The notes: generated by a model from the letters alone, not told the origin. Positions 24,139-33,190 are shown, numbered from the stretch's first letter. The stretch is DNA of 46,767 nucleotides from DATEBA01 sp035288045 (GCA_035288045.1 DATEBA010000002.1:1-46767), one strand, 5' to 3'. A program made the numbers and translations.

Positions 24139-25029
24139 ATGCTTGAGCTGATAGCTCTGTACCGCCGATTCGACGGCGTCGTGGCGCTCGACGGCGTCTC
24201 CTTCCGCGTGGCCGAGGGGGAGCTGGTGGGGTTCGTCGGGCCGAACGGCGCGGGCAAGACGACGGCGATGCGGATCGCCCTGGGGGTGCTGGCGGCCGAC
24301 GCGGGCGAGGTCCGCTGGCGAGGCAGCCCCGTCGATGCCGAGGCCCGTCGACTCTTCGGGTACATGCCGGAGGAACGAGGGCTCTATCCGAAGATGCGGG
24401 TCCTGGACCAGCTGGTGTACCTCGCCAGGCTCCACGGGATGGATGCGGAGGATGCTCGCGCCTCCGCGCTCCGGCAGCTCGAGGTCCTCGGCGTATCCGA
24501 CCGGGCGCGGGACCGCGTGGAGCAGCTCTCGCTCGGCAACCAGCAGCGAGTGCAGCTCGCGGCTGCTCTCGCGCACCGGCCGGAGGCGCTCGTGCTCGAC
24601 GAGCCGTTCTCGGGCCTCGACCCGGTCGGGGTCGACGTCCTCTCCGGAGTTCTCCGAGAGCAGGCGGCTGCGGGCGTGCCGGTGGTGTTCTCGAGTCACC
24701 AGCTCGACCTCGTCGAGCGGCTCTGCGAATCGGTGGTTCTGATCCACCAGGGCCGCGTGGTCGCGTCGGGAAGGATCGCCGAGCTCCGTGCTGCGGGCGG
24801 CCGTCGGCTCGTCCGCGTCGAGCTATCCGGCGCGCCGACGGGCTGGGTCGACGCCATAGCCGGAGCCGACGTGGTGGAGCGGCTGCAGTCCGGGGCCGTC
24901 ATAGAGCTCCGCGACGGCACGAGCGAAGCAGAGGTGCTCGACGCCGCCCGGGCCGTGGGGGAGGTCCGGCATTTCAGCGTGGTGAGACCGAGCCTCGCCC
25001 AGATCTTCCGCGAGGCGGTGGGCGCATGA
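24139..25029 (+). CDS. ABC exporter ATPase, NatA-like
   Basis: The 296-residue product has Walker A GPNGAGKTT (about 36-44), the Q-loop region FGYMPEERGLYPKM, signature LSLGNQQR, Walker B ALVLDEPFSGLDP and switch SSHQLD. FGYMPEERGLYPKM and the C-terminal DUF4162-like extension (after about 215, ending VRPSLAQIFREAVGA) are typical of NatA, the ATPase of sodium or drug exporters. LSLGNQQR in place of LSGGQ is normal in this group. The stop overlaps the permease start (ATGA). Confidence 0.9.
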   Translation: MLELIALYRRFDGVVALDGVSFRVAEGELVGFVGPNGAGKTTAMRIALGVLAADAGEVRWRGSPVDAEARRLFGYMPEERGLYPKMRVLDQLVYLARLHGMDAEDARASALRQLEVLGVSDRARDRVEQLSLGNQQRVQLAAALAHRPEALVLDEPFSGLDPVGVDVLSGVLREQAAAGVPVVFSSHQLDLVERLCESVVLIHQGRVVASGRIAELRAAGGRRLVRVELSGAPTGWVDAIAGADVVERLQSGAVIELRDGTSEAEVLDAARAVGEVRHFSVVRPSLAQIFREAVGA

Positions 25030-26210
25030 GCTCCGACCGCGGCAGCTACCGTCTGGTCGCGCGGCGAGAGTTCGTCGAACGCTTCAGAGACAAGAGCTTC
25101 GTCGTCTCGACGGTGCTCACGCTCGTGATCCTCGTCGGGGTGATCGTCGCCAACGCCGCCTTCGACGAGCCCCCCACCTTCGATCTCGGCCTCATAGGGC
25201 CCGGCTCAAGAGAGCCCGCCGCCCAAGTGGCAGCGGCTGGCCGCGCACAGGGGGTGACGATCCGCCTCGTCGAGCTCGAGGACAAGGCGGCCGAGGTCGC
25301 CCTCCGTTCCGGTGACGCGGACGCCGTCCTCGTCGAGGGTGAGCGCGTCCTCGTGCGTTCACAGCCGCCCGCCCAGCTGATCCAGCTGATCCAGGGTGTG
25401 TCGCAGCTCGGGAACATCCGTTCGGCGCTCGGGGACGCCGGGGTCGACTACGCGGAGATCGGGCGTCTCCTCGATCCGCAGCCGCTTCCAGTCGTCGCGC
25501 TCGAGCCGCCCGAAGCGCGCCGACAGGAGAACGCGGCGGTCGCCTTCGTGGCGGTCCTCGTCCTCTACGGCCAGCTGTTCGGCTACGGGGTCTGGGTGGC
25601 GACCGGCGTGGTCGAAGAGAAGGCGTCGCGCGTCGTCGAGCTGCTTCTGTCGGCGGTCCGGCCGATGCAGCTCCTTCGCGGCAAGATCCTTGGGCTCGGC
25701 GTGCTCGGGCTGTCCCAGCTCGTCCTGATCGGCGCGGTGGCGCTTCCCGTCGCCCTCGCGGTTGGGGTCGTCGCCGTCCCGGCCTCGGCGGCGACGACGC
25801 TGCTCCTCGTCCTGTTGTGGTTCCTGCTCGGTTTCGCCTTCTACAGCTCGTTGTTCGCCGTCGCGGGCGCTCTCGTCTCGCGCCAAGAAGAGCTACAGAA
25901 CGGGCTGCTGCCGCTCCAGATGCTCGTCCTCGTCTCTTTCGTCGTCTCGCTGGGCGCGCTGCAGGACCCCTCGGGTCGCCTCGCCCGTGTCGCGTCCCTC
26001 GTTCCGTTCTCGTCCCCTCTCGCGATGCCGACGCGCCTCGCGCAGGGCGAGGCGGGATTCGTCGAGGCCCTGGCGTCTATCGCCATCAGCCTTGCGGCGA
26101 CCGCCCTCGTGATCCCGCTCGCGGCGAGGCTATACTCGGGCGCCATCCTTCGCATAGGGGCGCGAGTGCGGATCCGGGACGCCTGGCGCGCGGATCAGAG
26201 CCTGCGGTAG
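25026..26210 (+). CDS. ABC-2 type permease, NatB-like
   Basis: The 394-residue product begins MSSDRGSYRLVARREFVERF with a first span at about 25-45, a large external domain of about 130 residues, and five spans from about 175. VVEEKASRVVELLLSAVRPM is the signature of the ABC-2/NatB family, located just before the second span. It pairs with the ATPase ending at 25029, with which it overlaps by four bases. Its 3' end overlaps the convergent permease gene by 16 bases. Confidence 0.9.
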   Translation: MSSDRGSYRLVARREFVERFRDKSFVVSTVLTLVILVGVIVANAAFDEPPTFDLGLIGPGSREPAAQVAAAGRAQGVTIRLVELEDKAAEVALRSGDADAVLVEGERVLVRSQPPAQLIQLIQGVSQLGNIRSALGDAGVDYAEIGRLLDPQPLPVVALEPPEARRQENAAVAFVAVLVLYGQLFGYGVWVATGVVEEKASRVVELLLSAVRPMQLLRGKILGLGVLGLSQLVLIGAVALPVALAVGVVAVPASAATTLLLVLLWFLLGFAFYSSLFAVAGALVSRQEELQNGLLPLQMLVLVSFVVSLGALQDPSGRLARVASLVPFSSPLAMPTRLAQGEAGFVEALASIAISLAATALVIPLAARLYSGAILRIGARVRIRDAWRADQSLR

Positions 26211-26959
26211 CGCCGGATGGCGAGCGGGACGAACACCCCGAGGATCGCGGCCATCCAGGCGAACGCCTGCCACAGGTGGGTCGTGGTCGGTCCGCCGAGT
26301 GTGAGCGCGCGGAGCGCGTCGACCGTGACCGAGACCGGGTTGCGCTCTGCGAACCACCGCATCCAGTCCGGCATCGTCTCGATGGGCACGAACGCCGAGC
26401 TCGCGAACACGAGCGGAAAGATCCAGACGAATCCGGCCGCCTGGGTCGCCTCGACGTCCTGGACGGCTAGCCCTATCAGCGCCGAGATCCACTGGAACGC
26501 GTGCCCGAAGAGCAGGACGAGCCCTATCGCGCCGAGCGCGGGGCCGAGACCGGCGTGGAAGCGGAAGCCGAGAAGGAACCCAACGCCGATCATCAGCGAG
26601 ACCACGAAGAGGTTCCGCACTGTGTCGCTCGTCGTCCGGCCGGCGAGCACCGCCGAGCGCGCCATCGGGAGCGACCGGAACCTGTCGATCAGGCCCTTCG
26701 AGAGGTCCTCGGCCAGCCCGATGCCGGTCTGGACCGAGCCGAACACCGCCGTCTGGACGAAGATCCCGGGCATCACGAAGTCTATGTACTCCAAGCCGGG
26801 CGGCAGCTTGATGGCCCCGCCGAACACGTAGGTGAACAGCAGCAGCAGCATCACCGGCTGGATGGTCGAGAACATGAGGAGGGTGGGGACGCGCAGGTAG
26901 CGGACCAGGTTACGCCGCGTGATCACGAGCGCGTCCCCGACCGCGGCGGTCGCGCTCAC
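26195..26959 (-). CDS. ABC-2 type permease, DrrB-like
   Basis: The 254-residue product has six membrane spans. RYLRVPTLLMFSTIQPVMLL and the segment ETMPDWMRWFAERNPVSVTV are typical of the daunorubicin-resistance DrrB/ABC-2 group. LSKGLIDRFRSLPMARSAVL is the cytoplasmic coupling helix. The start overlaps the stop of the ATPase upstream on this strand by four bases. The pair probably exports a hydrophobic compound or lipid. Confidence 0.9.
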   Translation of the reverse strand: MSATAAVGDALVITRRNLVRYLRVPTLLMFSTIQPVMLLLLFTYVFGGAIKLPPGLEYIDFVMPGIFVQTAVFGSVQTGIGLAEDLSKGLIDRFRSLPMARSAVLAGRTTSDTVRNLFVVSLMIGVGFLLGFRFHAGLGPALGAIGLVLLFGHAFQWISALIGLAVQDVEATQAAGFVWIFPLVFASSAFVPIETMPDWMRWFAERNPVSVTVDALRALTLGGPTTTHLWQAFAWMAAILGVFVPLAIRRYRRL

Positions 26960-27972
26960 GGGCGCCTTCTCCTTCGCCCCCGGCCGGTGGACTGAGCCTC
27001 CTCGCGCGCGGCGCGCTCCTCGTCCTCGGCGTGGTGGCCGGTAAGGGCCATGAACACGTCGTCGAGGGTCGGGCGGCGGAGGGCGACGTCGGCGAGCTCG
27101 ATGCCGGCCTCATCGAGCCTTCGGATCGCCTCGATCAGCACGGTAGCGCTCTCGTTGCCCAAGGGCACCACGACGGTTCCCGCTTCCTCGTCGACCTGCC
27201 TGCCGTCGCGGCCGAAGCCCTCCAACACCGCGGCGGCCTGCGCGGTTCGCCCACGGTCGGCCACGTGGAGCTCTATGAACTCCCCGCCCACCTTGGCCTT
27301 CAGGTCGTCGGGGGTTCCCTCGGCGATCACGCGGCCGAGGTCGATCACCGCGATCCGGTCGCACAGGTTGTCGGCCTCGTCTAGGTACTGAGTCGTTAGG
27401 AGAAGCGTTGTGCCCTCCCGCACGAGCCCTCGGATCACCTCCCAGAGCGCGAGGCGGCTCCTCGGGTCGAGGCCGGTCGTCGGCTCGTCCAGGAACAGGA
27501 TGCGCGGCCGTCCCACCAGGCTCGCCGCCAGGTCGAGCCTGCGACGCATCCCACCCGAGTAGGTCTTCGCCGACCGATCGGCGGCGTCGGTGAGCTCGAA
27601 TCGCCTGAGGAGGTCGTCGGCCCGCCGGCGGGCCTCGGCGGCGTCGAGATGGTAGAGCCGCCCGACCAGCATCAGGTTCTCCCTACCGGTCAGGACCTCG
27701 TCGATCGCGGCGTTCTGGCCGGCGAGACCGATGGACGCGCGCAGGTCGTCGGCCTGCCGCACGACGTCGAACCCCGCGACCTCGGCACGACCCGCGTCGG
27801 GCTGAAGGAGCGTCGTCAGGATCCTCACGGCGGTCGTCTTGCCGGCGCCGTTGGGCCCGAGCAAGCCGTAGACGATCCCGGGCTCGACCGCCAGGTCCAC
27901 GCCGTCAAGTGCCTGGACCCGGCCGAAGGCCTTTCGCAGGCCTTCGCCGACTATGGCGCGACGATTGGACAC
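26956..27972 (-). CDS. ABC exporter ATPase, DrrA-like
   Basis: I place the start at GTG 27972 (VSNRRAIVGEGLRKAFGRVQ), giving 338 residues, the usual DrrA length; the upstream extension in the same frame has no family match. It has Walker A GPNGAGKTT, signature YSGGMRRRLD, Walker B ILFLDEPTTGLDP, and switch TTQYLDEAD. The C-terminal 100 residues (GRVIAEGTPDDLKAKVGGEF onward) are the DrrA extension. It forms an operon with the permease gene that follows. Confidence 0.9.
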   Translation of the reverse strand: MSNRRAIVGEGLRKAFGRVQALDGVDLAVEPGIVYGLLGPNGAGKTTAVRILTTLLQPDAGRAEVAGFDVVRQADDLRASIGLAGQNAAIDEVLTGRENLMLVGRLYHLDAAEARRRADDLLRRFELTDAADRSAKTYSGGMRRRLDLAASLVGRPRILFLDEPTTGLDPRSRLALWEVIRGLVREGTTLLLTTQYLDEADNLCDRIAVIDLGRVIAEGTPDDLKAKVGGEFIELHVADRGRTAQAAAVLEGFGRDGRQVDEEAGTVVVPLGNESATVLIEAIRRLDEAGIELADVALRRPTLDDVFMALTGHHAEDEERAAREEAQSTGRGRRRRRP

Positions 27973-28126
27973 GTACGTGCTCCTGGAAGATCCGGGTGTC
28001 TCCCGACTATACGGTCGGCAGCTCGGAACGTCCGTTCCGCCGATTGGCGACGACTTGCGCCCCGTATCCAAGCACGGCAACGTCGTTTCGCTGAGGGCGC
28101 AGAGCGGCGGTGGCACGCCTGAGGAC

Positions 28127-28708
28127 ATGATCGACGTCGACTACGTGCTCGAGGGTTACGAGCTCTGTGCGGACGGCGTCCTCTCGGGCTACGACGCGGC
28201 CTCGAGTGAGTTCGGCTTCAAACGAGCGACGATCCAGCAATCGAACGGCCCCGACACGACGCCCCTCATCATCACGAGGAAGACACAGGACGGGAAGTTC
28301 AGGCTGATCCAGCGGTTCGACTTCGACGGGCTGGAGCGCGACTTGATGATCACCTCGACCGTCGAGAACGGCTACGGCGGGCCGCTTGCCGACGTCGTCC
28401 TGTTCCGATACTTCGACGGGGACATGGAGGGCACGGTGGGGACAGGTACGACACCACCCCCGACACGGTCGTCGCGAGCGGCGGCTACGGCAGCCTGGGG
28501 CTCACGCTGACGAGCTACAACGTCTCGGGGTATCCAGATATCGCCACGTTCGACGACCTGGTCGCGGTGGTGAACTCGTCATCAGGACCCGGCGTTCGTG
28601 GGGACCCCGACCCCGACCGGCGACTACGGCGGGCTCGCGCGGTACAACCTCCAGACACTGCAAGCCGGCGCGAAGCGAGCCGTGAGGGCGACGTACCGCT
28701 TCTTCTAG
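28127..28708 (+). pseudogene. Unrecognised beta-rich protein gene with two compensating frameshifts
   Basis: Frame 2 reads MIDVDYVLEGYELCADGVLS and on to YFDGDMEGTVG. At the GGGG of 28438-28441 the sense moves to another frame (DRYDTTPDTVVASGGYG, TLTSYNVSGYPDIATF, DDLVAVVN). Near 28572-28585 it returns to the first frame (DPAFVGTPTPTGDYGG, LARYNLQTLQAGAKRAVRAT, YRFF) and ends at TAG 28706-28708. The three pieces read well together, so two single-base indels are likely, real or technical. The true 5' end is unclear, as the frame stays open to 27953. No family recognised. The stop overlaps the convergent aminotransferase stop in CTAG. Confidence 0.6.
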
Positions 28709-30060
28709 CCCCCGACGAGTTCGGAGGTCATCTCCTCGAAGACCTCGGAGTGCAGGTCGACGTCCTCCTGCGTCGTCGAGGGCGACATGAGCGCCGCGTT
28801 GTGGAACGGCGTGAGCAGGACCCCGCGGTTCAGCGCGTACAGGTGGGTGAACGCCGCCAGCTCCCGATCGTCGGCGGCCGCCGCCTCACCGCCGTTCCGC
28901 GGCGGGGTGGGGGTGAACCAGTACTCGGCGCGTGCGCCCAGGCGCTGGACCTCCCAGGGGAGGCCGTTTCGCTCTATCGCGGCGTGCACCCCGTCGGTCC
29001 ACCGCTCGGCGAGCGGGATCATGCGCGCGAACGCCTCCTCGGTTAGGACGTTCTCGAGCGTCGCCCGGATCGCGGCCATCGAGAGCGCGTTGCCGGCGAG
29101 CGTCCCGCCGATGCCTCCCACGTCGTAGTAGTCGGCGTCGGTGCTGTCGAACATCCGTCGGGCCACCTCCTCGCTCACACCGTAGGTGCCGGAGGGGATG
29201 CCGCTGCCGATCGGCTTGCCGATCGTGAACATGTCGGGATCGAGGCCCCACGCCCTCGTCGCGCCGCCCGGGCCCGTGCAGATCGTGTGTGTCTCGTCGA
29301 TGATGAGGATCGTTCCGGTCTTCCGGGTGAGCTCGCGGAGCGCGTCGTGGTAGTCGGGCTCGGGGAGCACGATGCCGATGTTCGTGAGCGCAGGCTCGGC
29401 CAACACGCAAGCGACGTCCCCGGGTTCGAGCGCGCGCGCGAGCGCCTCGGCGTCGTTGAACTCGACAACGACCGTTGTGACCTCGACGGGTACCGGCGGG
29501 CCGACGTTCCCCTTCCGGGTGATCGTTCGGCCGTCCCCGATCGTGGCGAACGTCTCGTCGACCGTTCCGTGGTAGCAGTAGTTGTAGACCAGGATCTTTG
29601 GGCGCCCGGTGATCTGGCGCGCGATCCGGATCGCGAAGCGGTTCGCGTCGGTCGCCGTGAGTGTGAAGTTCCAGTACGGGAGCCCGAACCTTCGCTGGAG
29701 CTCCTCGCCGACCCAGACTGCGTCCTCCGAGGGAAGCATCGTCGTGATACCGCGGCGCAGCTGCTCGGCGATCACCCCGGTCGAGCCGGACGGCGCGTGG
29801 CCCGTCATCGCGCCGGTGTCCCCGAGGCACAGGTCGACGTAGGCGTTGCCGTCGACGTCGGTCACTCGGGCGGCCACCGCGCTCTCCATGAACACGGGGA
29901 AGGTCCCCGGCCACTCGACCATCCACGACATCGGGACCCCGCCCAGCAGGCTCTTCGTGGCCCGCTCGAATAGCTCCTTCGACCTCTTGTGGGCGTCGCG
30001 GAAGCGCTGTTCCTCTCGCTTCATGAGCCCCTGCATGCGGGCGCGGTCGACCTTCGACAC
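28705..30060 (-). CDS. Class III aminotransferase, glutamate-1-semialdehyde aminomutase-like
   Basis: The GTG at 30060 has GAGGAGGGG just upstream and gives 451 residues. The PLP fold is clear: ARVTDVDGNAYVDLCLGDTG, the phosphate-binding/substrate region FTLTATDANRFAIRIARQIT, KILVYNYCYHGTVDETF, ILIIDETHTICTGPGG with the cofactor Asp, and the Schiff-base lysine in MFTIGKPIGSGIPSGTYG. It resembles HemL-like aminotransferases, but it lacks the usual SGTEA element, where TATDA is found, and no haem genes are nearby. Another amino group transfer is therefore more likely than tetrapyrrole synthesis. Confidence 0.85.
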   Translation of the reverse strand: MSKVDRARMQGLMKREEQRFRDAHKRSKELFERATKSLLGGVPMSWMVEWPGTFPVFMESAVAARVTDVDGNAYVDLCLGDTGAMTGHAPSGSTGVIAEQLRRGITTMLPSEDAVWVGEELQRRFGLPYWNFTLTATDANRFAIRIARQITGRPKILVYNYCYHGTVDETFATIGDGRTITRKGNVGPPVPVEVTTVVVEFNDAEALARALEPGDVACVLAEPALTNIGIVLPEPDYHDALRELTRKTGTILIIDETHTICTGPGGATRAWGLDPDMFTIGKPIGSGIPSGTYGVSEEVARRMFDSTDADYYDVGGIGGTLAGNALSMAAIRATLENVLTEEAFARMIPLAERWTDGVHAAIERNGLPWEVQRLGARAEYWFTPTPPRNGGEAAAADDRELAAFTHLYALNRGVLLTPFHNAALMSPSTTQEDVDLHSEVFEEMTSELVGG

Positions 30061-30122
30061 GTTTCCCCTCCTCGTTCGCGGCCCATGAAGGATATCGGGC
30101 GGCCGGGGTACCGTGTGAGGCG

Positions 30123-30995
30123 ATGGAGAGATCCACCTGGACGTGGGCGAACGCCCGCCACGTCGTTGCCCTCCTCCGGCAGGGCCGGAACCCCGCGGCC
30201 ACCGTGTACGAGAGCATCGGGACCGACTTCTTCCTCGCGCTCGCGCCCGGCTGGCTGAACCTCGGGCTCTGGGAGGGGGACGGGGATCTCGAGGAGGCAC
30301 CCGTCGCCGCCCAGCGTCTCGTCGAGACGCTCGCCGCGCAGCTCCCGAAGGGCGGCGTCGTGCTGGACGTCGGGAACGGGCTGGGGGTGCAGGACCCCGT
30401 GATCGCCGGGGTGGCCCGGCCGCGCAGGCTCGTCGCGCTCAACATCACGGAGTCGCAGCTTCGCGCCGGTGGGCCCGAGCTGGAGCGAGCAGGGGCGGCC
30501 GGTGTCGTCGGCGACGCATGCCGTATCCCGCTGGCCGACGGGAGCGTGGACGGCGTGATCAGCGTCGAGGCCGCTTTCCACTTCCGATCCCGAGCGGCGT
30601 TCTTCGAGGAGGTTCGGCGCGTGCTCCGACCGGGGGGAGTCCTCACTATGTCCGATGTCGCGACCGCCCGGCTGCCGCGCACGCCGGGGGAGACGCTCGC
30701 GGGGCTCACGCAAATCCGCGTCTGGGGCCTGCGGCGTGGCTCCGTGGCGTCCCCGGCGCGCATCGCTTCGCTCGCGCGCCGGGCCGGGCTCGACGACGTG
30801 ACCGTGGGGGTGGTCGGTGACCGGGTGATCGCACCGGCGCTCGCGTTCGCGCGACGGCGCCTTTCCGATGGCCGGAGCCGCGGGATGCCCGCCTCGCTTC
30901 GGCTGGCGGCTGCCGCGATGCTTCGAGCGGTGGAGCTGCTCTGGCGACGCGGGATCGTGGAATACGTGCTGCTGCGCGCAAGCGCCCCAAACTAG
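30123..30995 (+). CDS. Class I SAM-dependent methyltransferase
   Basis: The 290-residue product has motif I as VVLDVGNGLGVQDPVIAG (about 79-96), motif II near LVALNITESQL, the acidic loop VVGDACRIPLADGSVDGVIS, and RRVLRPGGVLTMSDVA after it. These are the SAM-binding elements of the small-molecule methyltransferase family (the sequence after the SAM fold resembles the UbiE and sterol/phenol group). WLNLGLWEGD near residue 44 is typical of those binding hydrophobic acceptors. The stop TAG lies inside a long palindrome. Divergent from the aminotransferase. Confidence 0.85.
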   Translation: MERSTWTWANARHVVALLRQGRNPAATVYESIGTDFFLALAPGWLNLGLWEGDGDLEEAPVAAQRLVETLAAQLPKGGVVLDVGNGLGVQDPVIAGVARPRRLVALNITESQLRAGGPELERAGAAGVVGDACRIPLADGSVDGVISVEAAFHFRSRAAFFEEVRRVLRPGGVLTMSDVATARLPRTPGETLAGLTQIRVWGLRRGSVASPARIASLARRAGLDDVTVGVVGDRVIAPALAFARRRLSDGRSRGMPASLRLAAAAMLRAVELLWRRGIVEYVLLRASAPN

Positions 30996-31013
30996 TCTGA
31001 GTCAGACTAGTTT
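30989..31013. promoter_or_regulatory. 25-bp perfect palindrome after the methyltransferase gene
   Basis: Arms AAACTAGTCTGA and TCAGACTAGTTT are perfect complements around one G. The site overlaps the methyltransferase stop and ends nine bases before a TTGACA box. It could be a terminator ending in TTT or, given its exact symmetry and single-base centre, a TetR-type operator controlling the CHRD gene. Confidence 0.6.
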
Positions 31014-31022
31014 CTCGGACCG

Positions 31023-31051
31023 TTGACATGTTCAGGGGGCGGCGGAAGGAT
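31023..31051 (+). promoter_or_regulatory. Promoter of the CHRD gene
   Basis: A perfect TTGACA -35 (31023-31028) with AAGGAT (31046-31051) 17 bases on. The -10 is weak. Confidence 0.4.
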
Positions 31052-31079
31052 GGGCTGGTCCGGAGGAGAGGAGGGGGAG

Positions 31080-31520
31080 ATGAACAGGTTCCTGCGGGTC
31101 CTGGCCACCGCGGTCGTGGCGGCGTCCCTGGTTGCGGCGTTCGCACCGCCGGCCGCGGCGGCGCCGACGATCCTGGGTGCCGAGCTGTCCGGCGCGGAGG
31201 GCGGTGACCCCGAAGGGTCCGGCATAGCAGGCGTGGCGGTTCAGCCCGGCAAGGCCCGGCTCTGCTTCGGCATCTTCGTGCAGGGCATCACGCTTCCGGC
31301 GGCGGCCGCCCACATCCACCGGGTGAGGACCGGAGCCATCGCGGTGTCGCTCACGGCCCCGGACGAGACCGGCACGGCGTTCGGGTGCGTGACCGACCAG
31401 GACAAGACCGTGCTGCGCTCGATCCGGCGCAATCCGCAGCGCTTCTACGTGAATGTGCACAACGCCGACTATCCAGCCGGAGCCGTCGAGGGGACGCTGT
31501 CCGAGGTGTCGGTGGCCTGA
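31080..31520 (+). CDS. Secreted CHRD-domain protein
   Basis: The ATG at 31080 follows GGAGAGGAGGGGG. The 146-residue product has a signal peptide (MNRFLRVLATAVVAASLVAA, cleavage near APPAAAA about 28) and a single CHRD domain: LGAELSGAEGGDPEGSGIAG, AAAHIHRVRTGAIAVSL, and the end RFYVNVHNADYPAGAVEGTL. Cys in RLCFGI and FGCVTD could pair. CHRD domains occur in extracellular proteins; the bacterial function is not known. The gene has its own promoter next to a large palindrome. Confidence 0.85.
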   Translation: MNRFLRVLATAVVAASLVAAFAPPAAAAPTILGAELSGAEGGDPEGSGIAGVAVQPGKARLCFGIFVQGITLPAAAAHIHRVRTGAIAVSLTAPDETGTAFGCVTDQDKTVLRSIRRNPQRFYVNVHNADYPAGAVEGTLSEVSVA

Positions 31521-31524
31521 TCGC

Positions 31525-33171
31525 TCAGCCGGCGAGCTCCCGACGCAGGGCCCCCAGAGGTAGCGAGCCCAGAGCGAGCAGCTGGTCGTGAAACTCGGGG
31601 AGAGCGAAGGCCGCGCCGCCGCGGCTCGCCGCGGCGGCGCGGGCGTTCTCGATCTCGATCTGGCCGATCTTGTAGCAGAGCGCCTGTCCCGGCAGCACGA
31701 TGTAACGGTCGGTTTCGATGACGGCGTCGGTATGTGGAACCCCGGCCTCCTCGAGCTTCGCGATCGCCTGCTCTCGGCTCCAGCCGAAGGCGTGGATGCC
31801 GGTGTCGACGACGAGCCTCGCGGCGCGGTGCGCCTGCGCATCCAGCATCCCGAGACGCTCGTGCTCGTCAACGAAGAGTCCCATCTCATCGGCGAGGCGC
31901 TCGCTGTACAGGCCCCACCCCTCGATGAAGGAGGCGCCGGCGAGGTGGCCCCCGAAGCGCCGGAGCGCCGGACGGTCGTCCATCTCCTGCTCGAGCGCGA
32001 TCTGGAAGTGATGTCCCGGGTTCGCCTCGTGATAGGTGGTGGTGGCCAAGTGATGTAGTGGCCGCCCCGGCAGGTCGTAGCCGTTCACGTAGTACACCCC
32101 TGGACGAGACCCATCGTGCGTCGGCGGCTGGTAGAAGGCGAAGGGCATGTCGGCCTCTCGGAACTCCTCGACGGCCCGGACCTCGCAGTTCTCCTTGGGC
32201 ATCCGGCCGAAGAAGCGTGGGGCGGCCTCCCACCCGCGCCGGACCTGTTCCTCGGCCATCGCGACGAGCGCGTCCTTGGAAGCCGCCGAGTTGCCGCCGC
32301 TCGCCATGTGCGCGGCGAGCGCCGCCTCCGGGTCGGAGAACCCGACCCGACCGGCGGACTCCATCCGCTCCTCCTGGATCTTCATGAGGTCCTCGACCCC
32401 GAGGCCGTGAACGTCGGCGGGGTCGAGCTCGAGGGTGGTCCATGCGAGCATCTCGGCCGCGTACATCGGCTCGCCGTCCGGCAGGCCGCACATCCCGATC
32501 GACTCGCGGGACGCGGGAAGGTACTCGCGGAGCGTCTCGAGGAACCCACCGTAGGCGGGGAAGACGGTCTCGCGAAGGATCCCGGCGACCTCCTCACGGT
32601 CCTCCTCCGCGTCGACCGGCACCGGCACCATCGCCGGCGAGTCCTCGATCGTGAGCGCGAGGATCCTCTCCACCTGCGCGACGACGCGCTCCGTCGTGAC
32701 GCGGGGCGCGACCTGTCCGAGGCGCGCCCCGTCGCTCACCACGTCGCGAACGGACGACAGGTACCCGGGCACCTCGCGGAGCCGCGCGACGTAGCGCTGG
32801 AGGCGCTCCGGCGTGTCGGCGCGTTGGAGGGCTCCGAGCTCCCCGAGCAGCTGGCCGGGGCCCCAAAGGTGACTCACCAGGTGTAGGCGGTCGAGGCGGA
32901 GCGCTGCCCTGGCGATCTCGTTCCGGCAGATCGACCGGAGCACGTCGAGCGTGGTCCGAAGGACGACGTCGAGCGAGCCGGAGTCGATCCTCTCGGCTTC
33001 CTCGAGGGCGGCACGACAGACGGACTCCCTTCGCGCGACTCCCTCGTCGCTCGGGTCGGGCAGCCGGTCGTCGAACCGATCGTCGCCGACCATGGTCCCG
33101 AGCATCGGATCGAGCTCCAGCAGCTCGTCCCAGAACCGGTCGGCCAGAGCACGCGCCTCTTGCTCGGCCAC
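31525..33171 (-). CDS. DUF885 family metallopeptidase-like protein
   Basis: The 548-residue product has the DUF885 catalytic region: TTYHEANPGHHFQIALEQEM (HExxxGH type zinc site) followed about 35 residues later by FIEGWGLYSERLADEMG, which supplies the third ligand. It also shows PKENCEVRAVEEFREADMPF and PPTHDGSRPGVYYVNGYDLP, frequent in this family. No signal peptide is seen, so it is probably cytoplasmic. DUF885 proteins are thought to be peptidases related to M3-like folds. Its stop is five bases from the convergent CHRD stop. Confidence 0.85.
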   Translation of the reverse strand: MAEQEARALADRFWDELLELDPMLGTMVGDDRFDDRLPDPSDEGVARRESVCRAALEEAERIDSGSLDVVLRTTLDVLRSICRNEIARAALRLDRLHLVSHLWGPGQLLGELGALQRADTPERLQRYVARLREVPGYLSSVRDVVSDGARLGQVAPRVTTERVVAQVERILALTIEDSPAMVPVPVDAEEDREEVAGILRETVFPAYGGFLETLREYLPASRESIGMCGLPDGEPMYAAEMLAWTTLELDPADVHGLGVEDLMKIQEERMESAGRVGFSDPEAALAAHMASGGNSAASKDALVAMAEEQVRRGWEAAPRFFGRMPKENCEVRAVEEFREADMPFAFYQPPTHDGSRPGVYYVNGYDLPGRPLHHLATTTYHEANPGHHFQIALEQEMDDRPALRRFGGHLAGASFIEGWGLYSERLADEMGLFVDEHERLGMLDAQAHRAARLVVDTGIHAFGWSREQAIAKLEEAGVPHTDAVIETDRYIVLPGQALCYKIGQIEIENARAAAASRGGAAFALPEFHDQLLALGSLPLGALRRELAG

Positions 33172-33190
33172 CCCATCCGCTCCTTATCGG

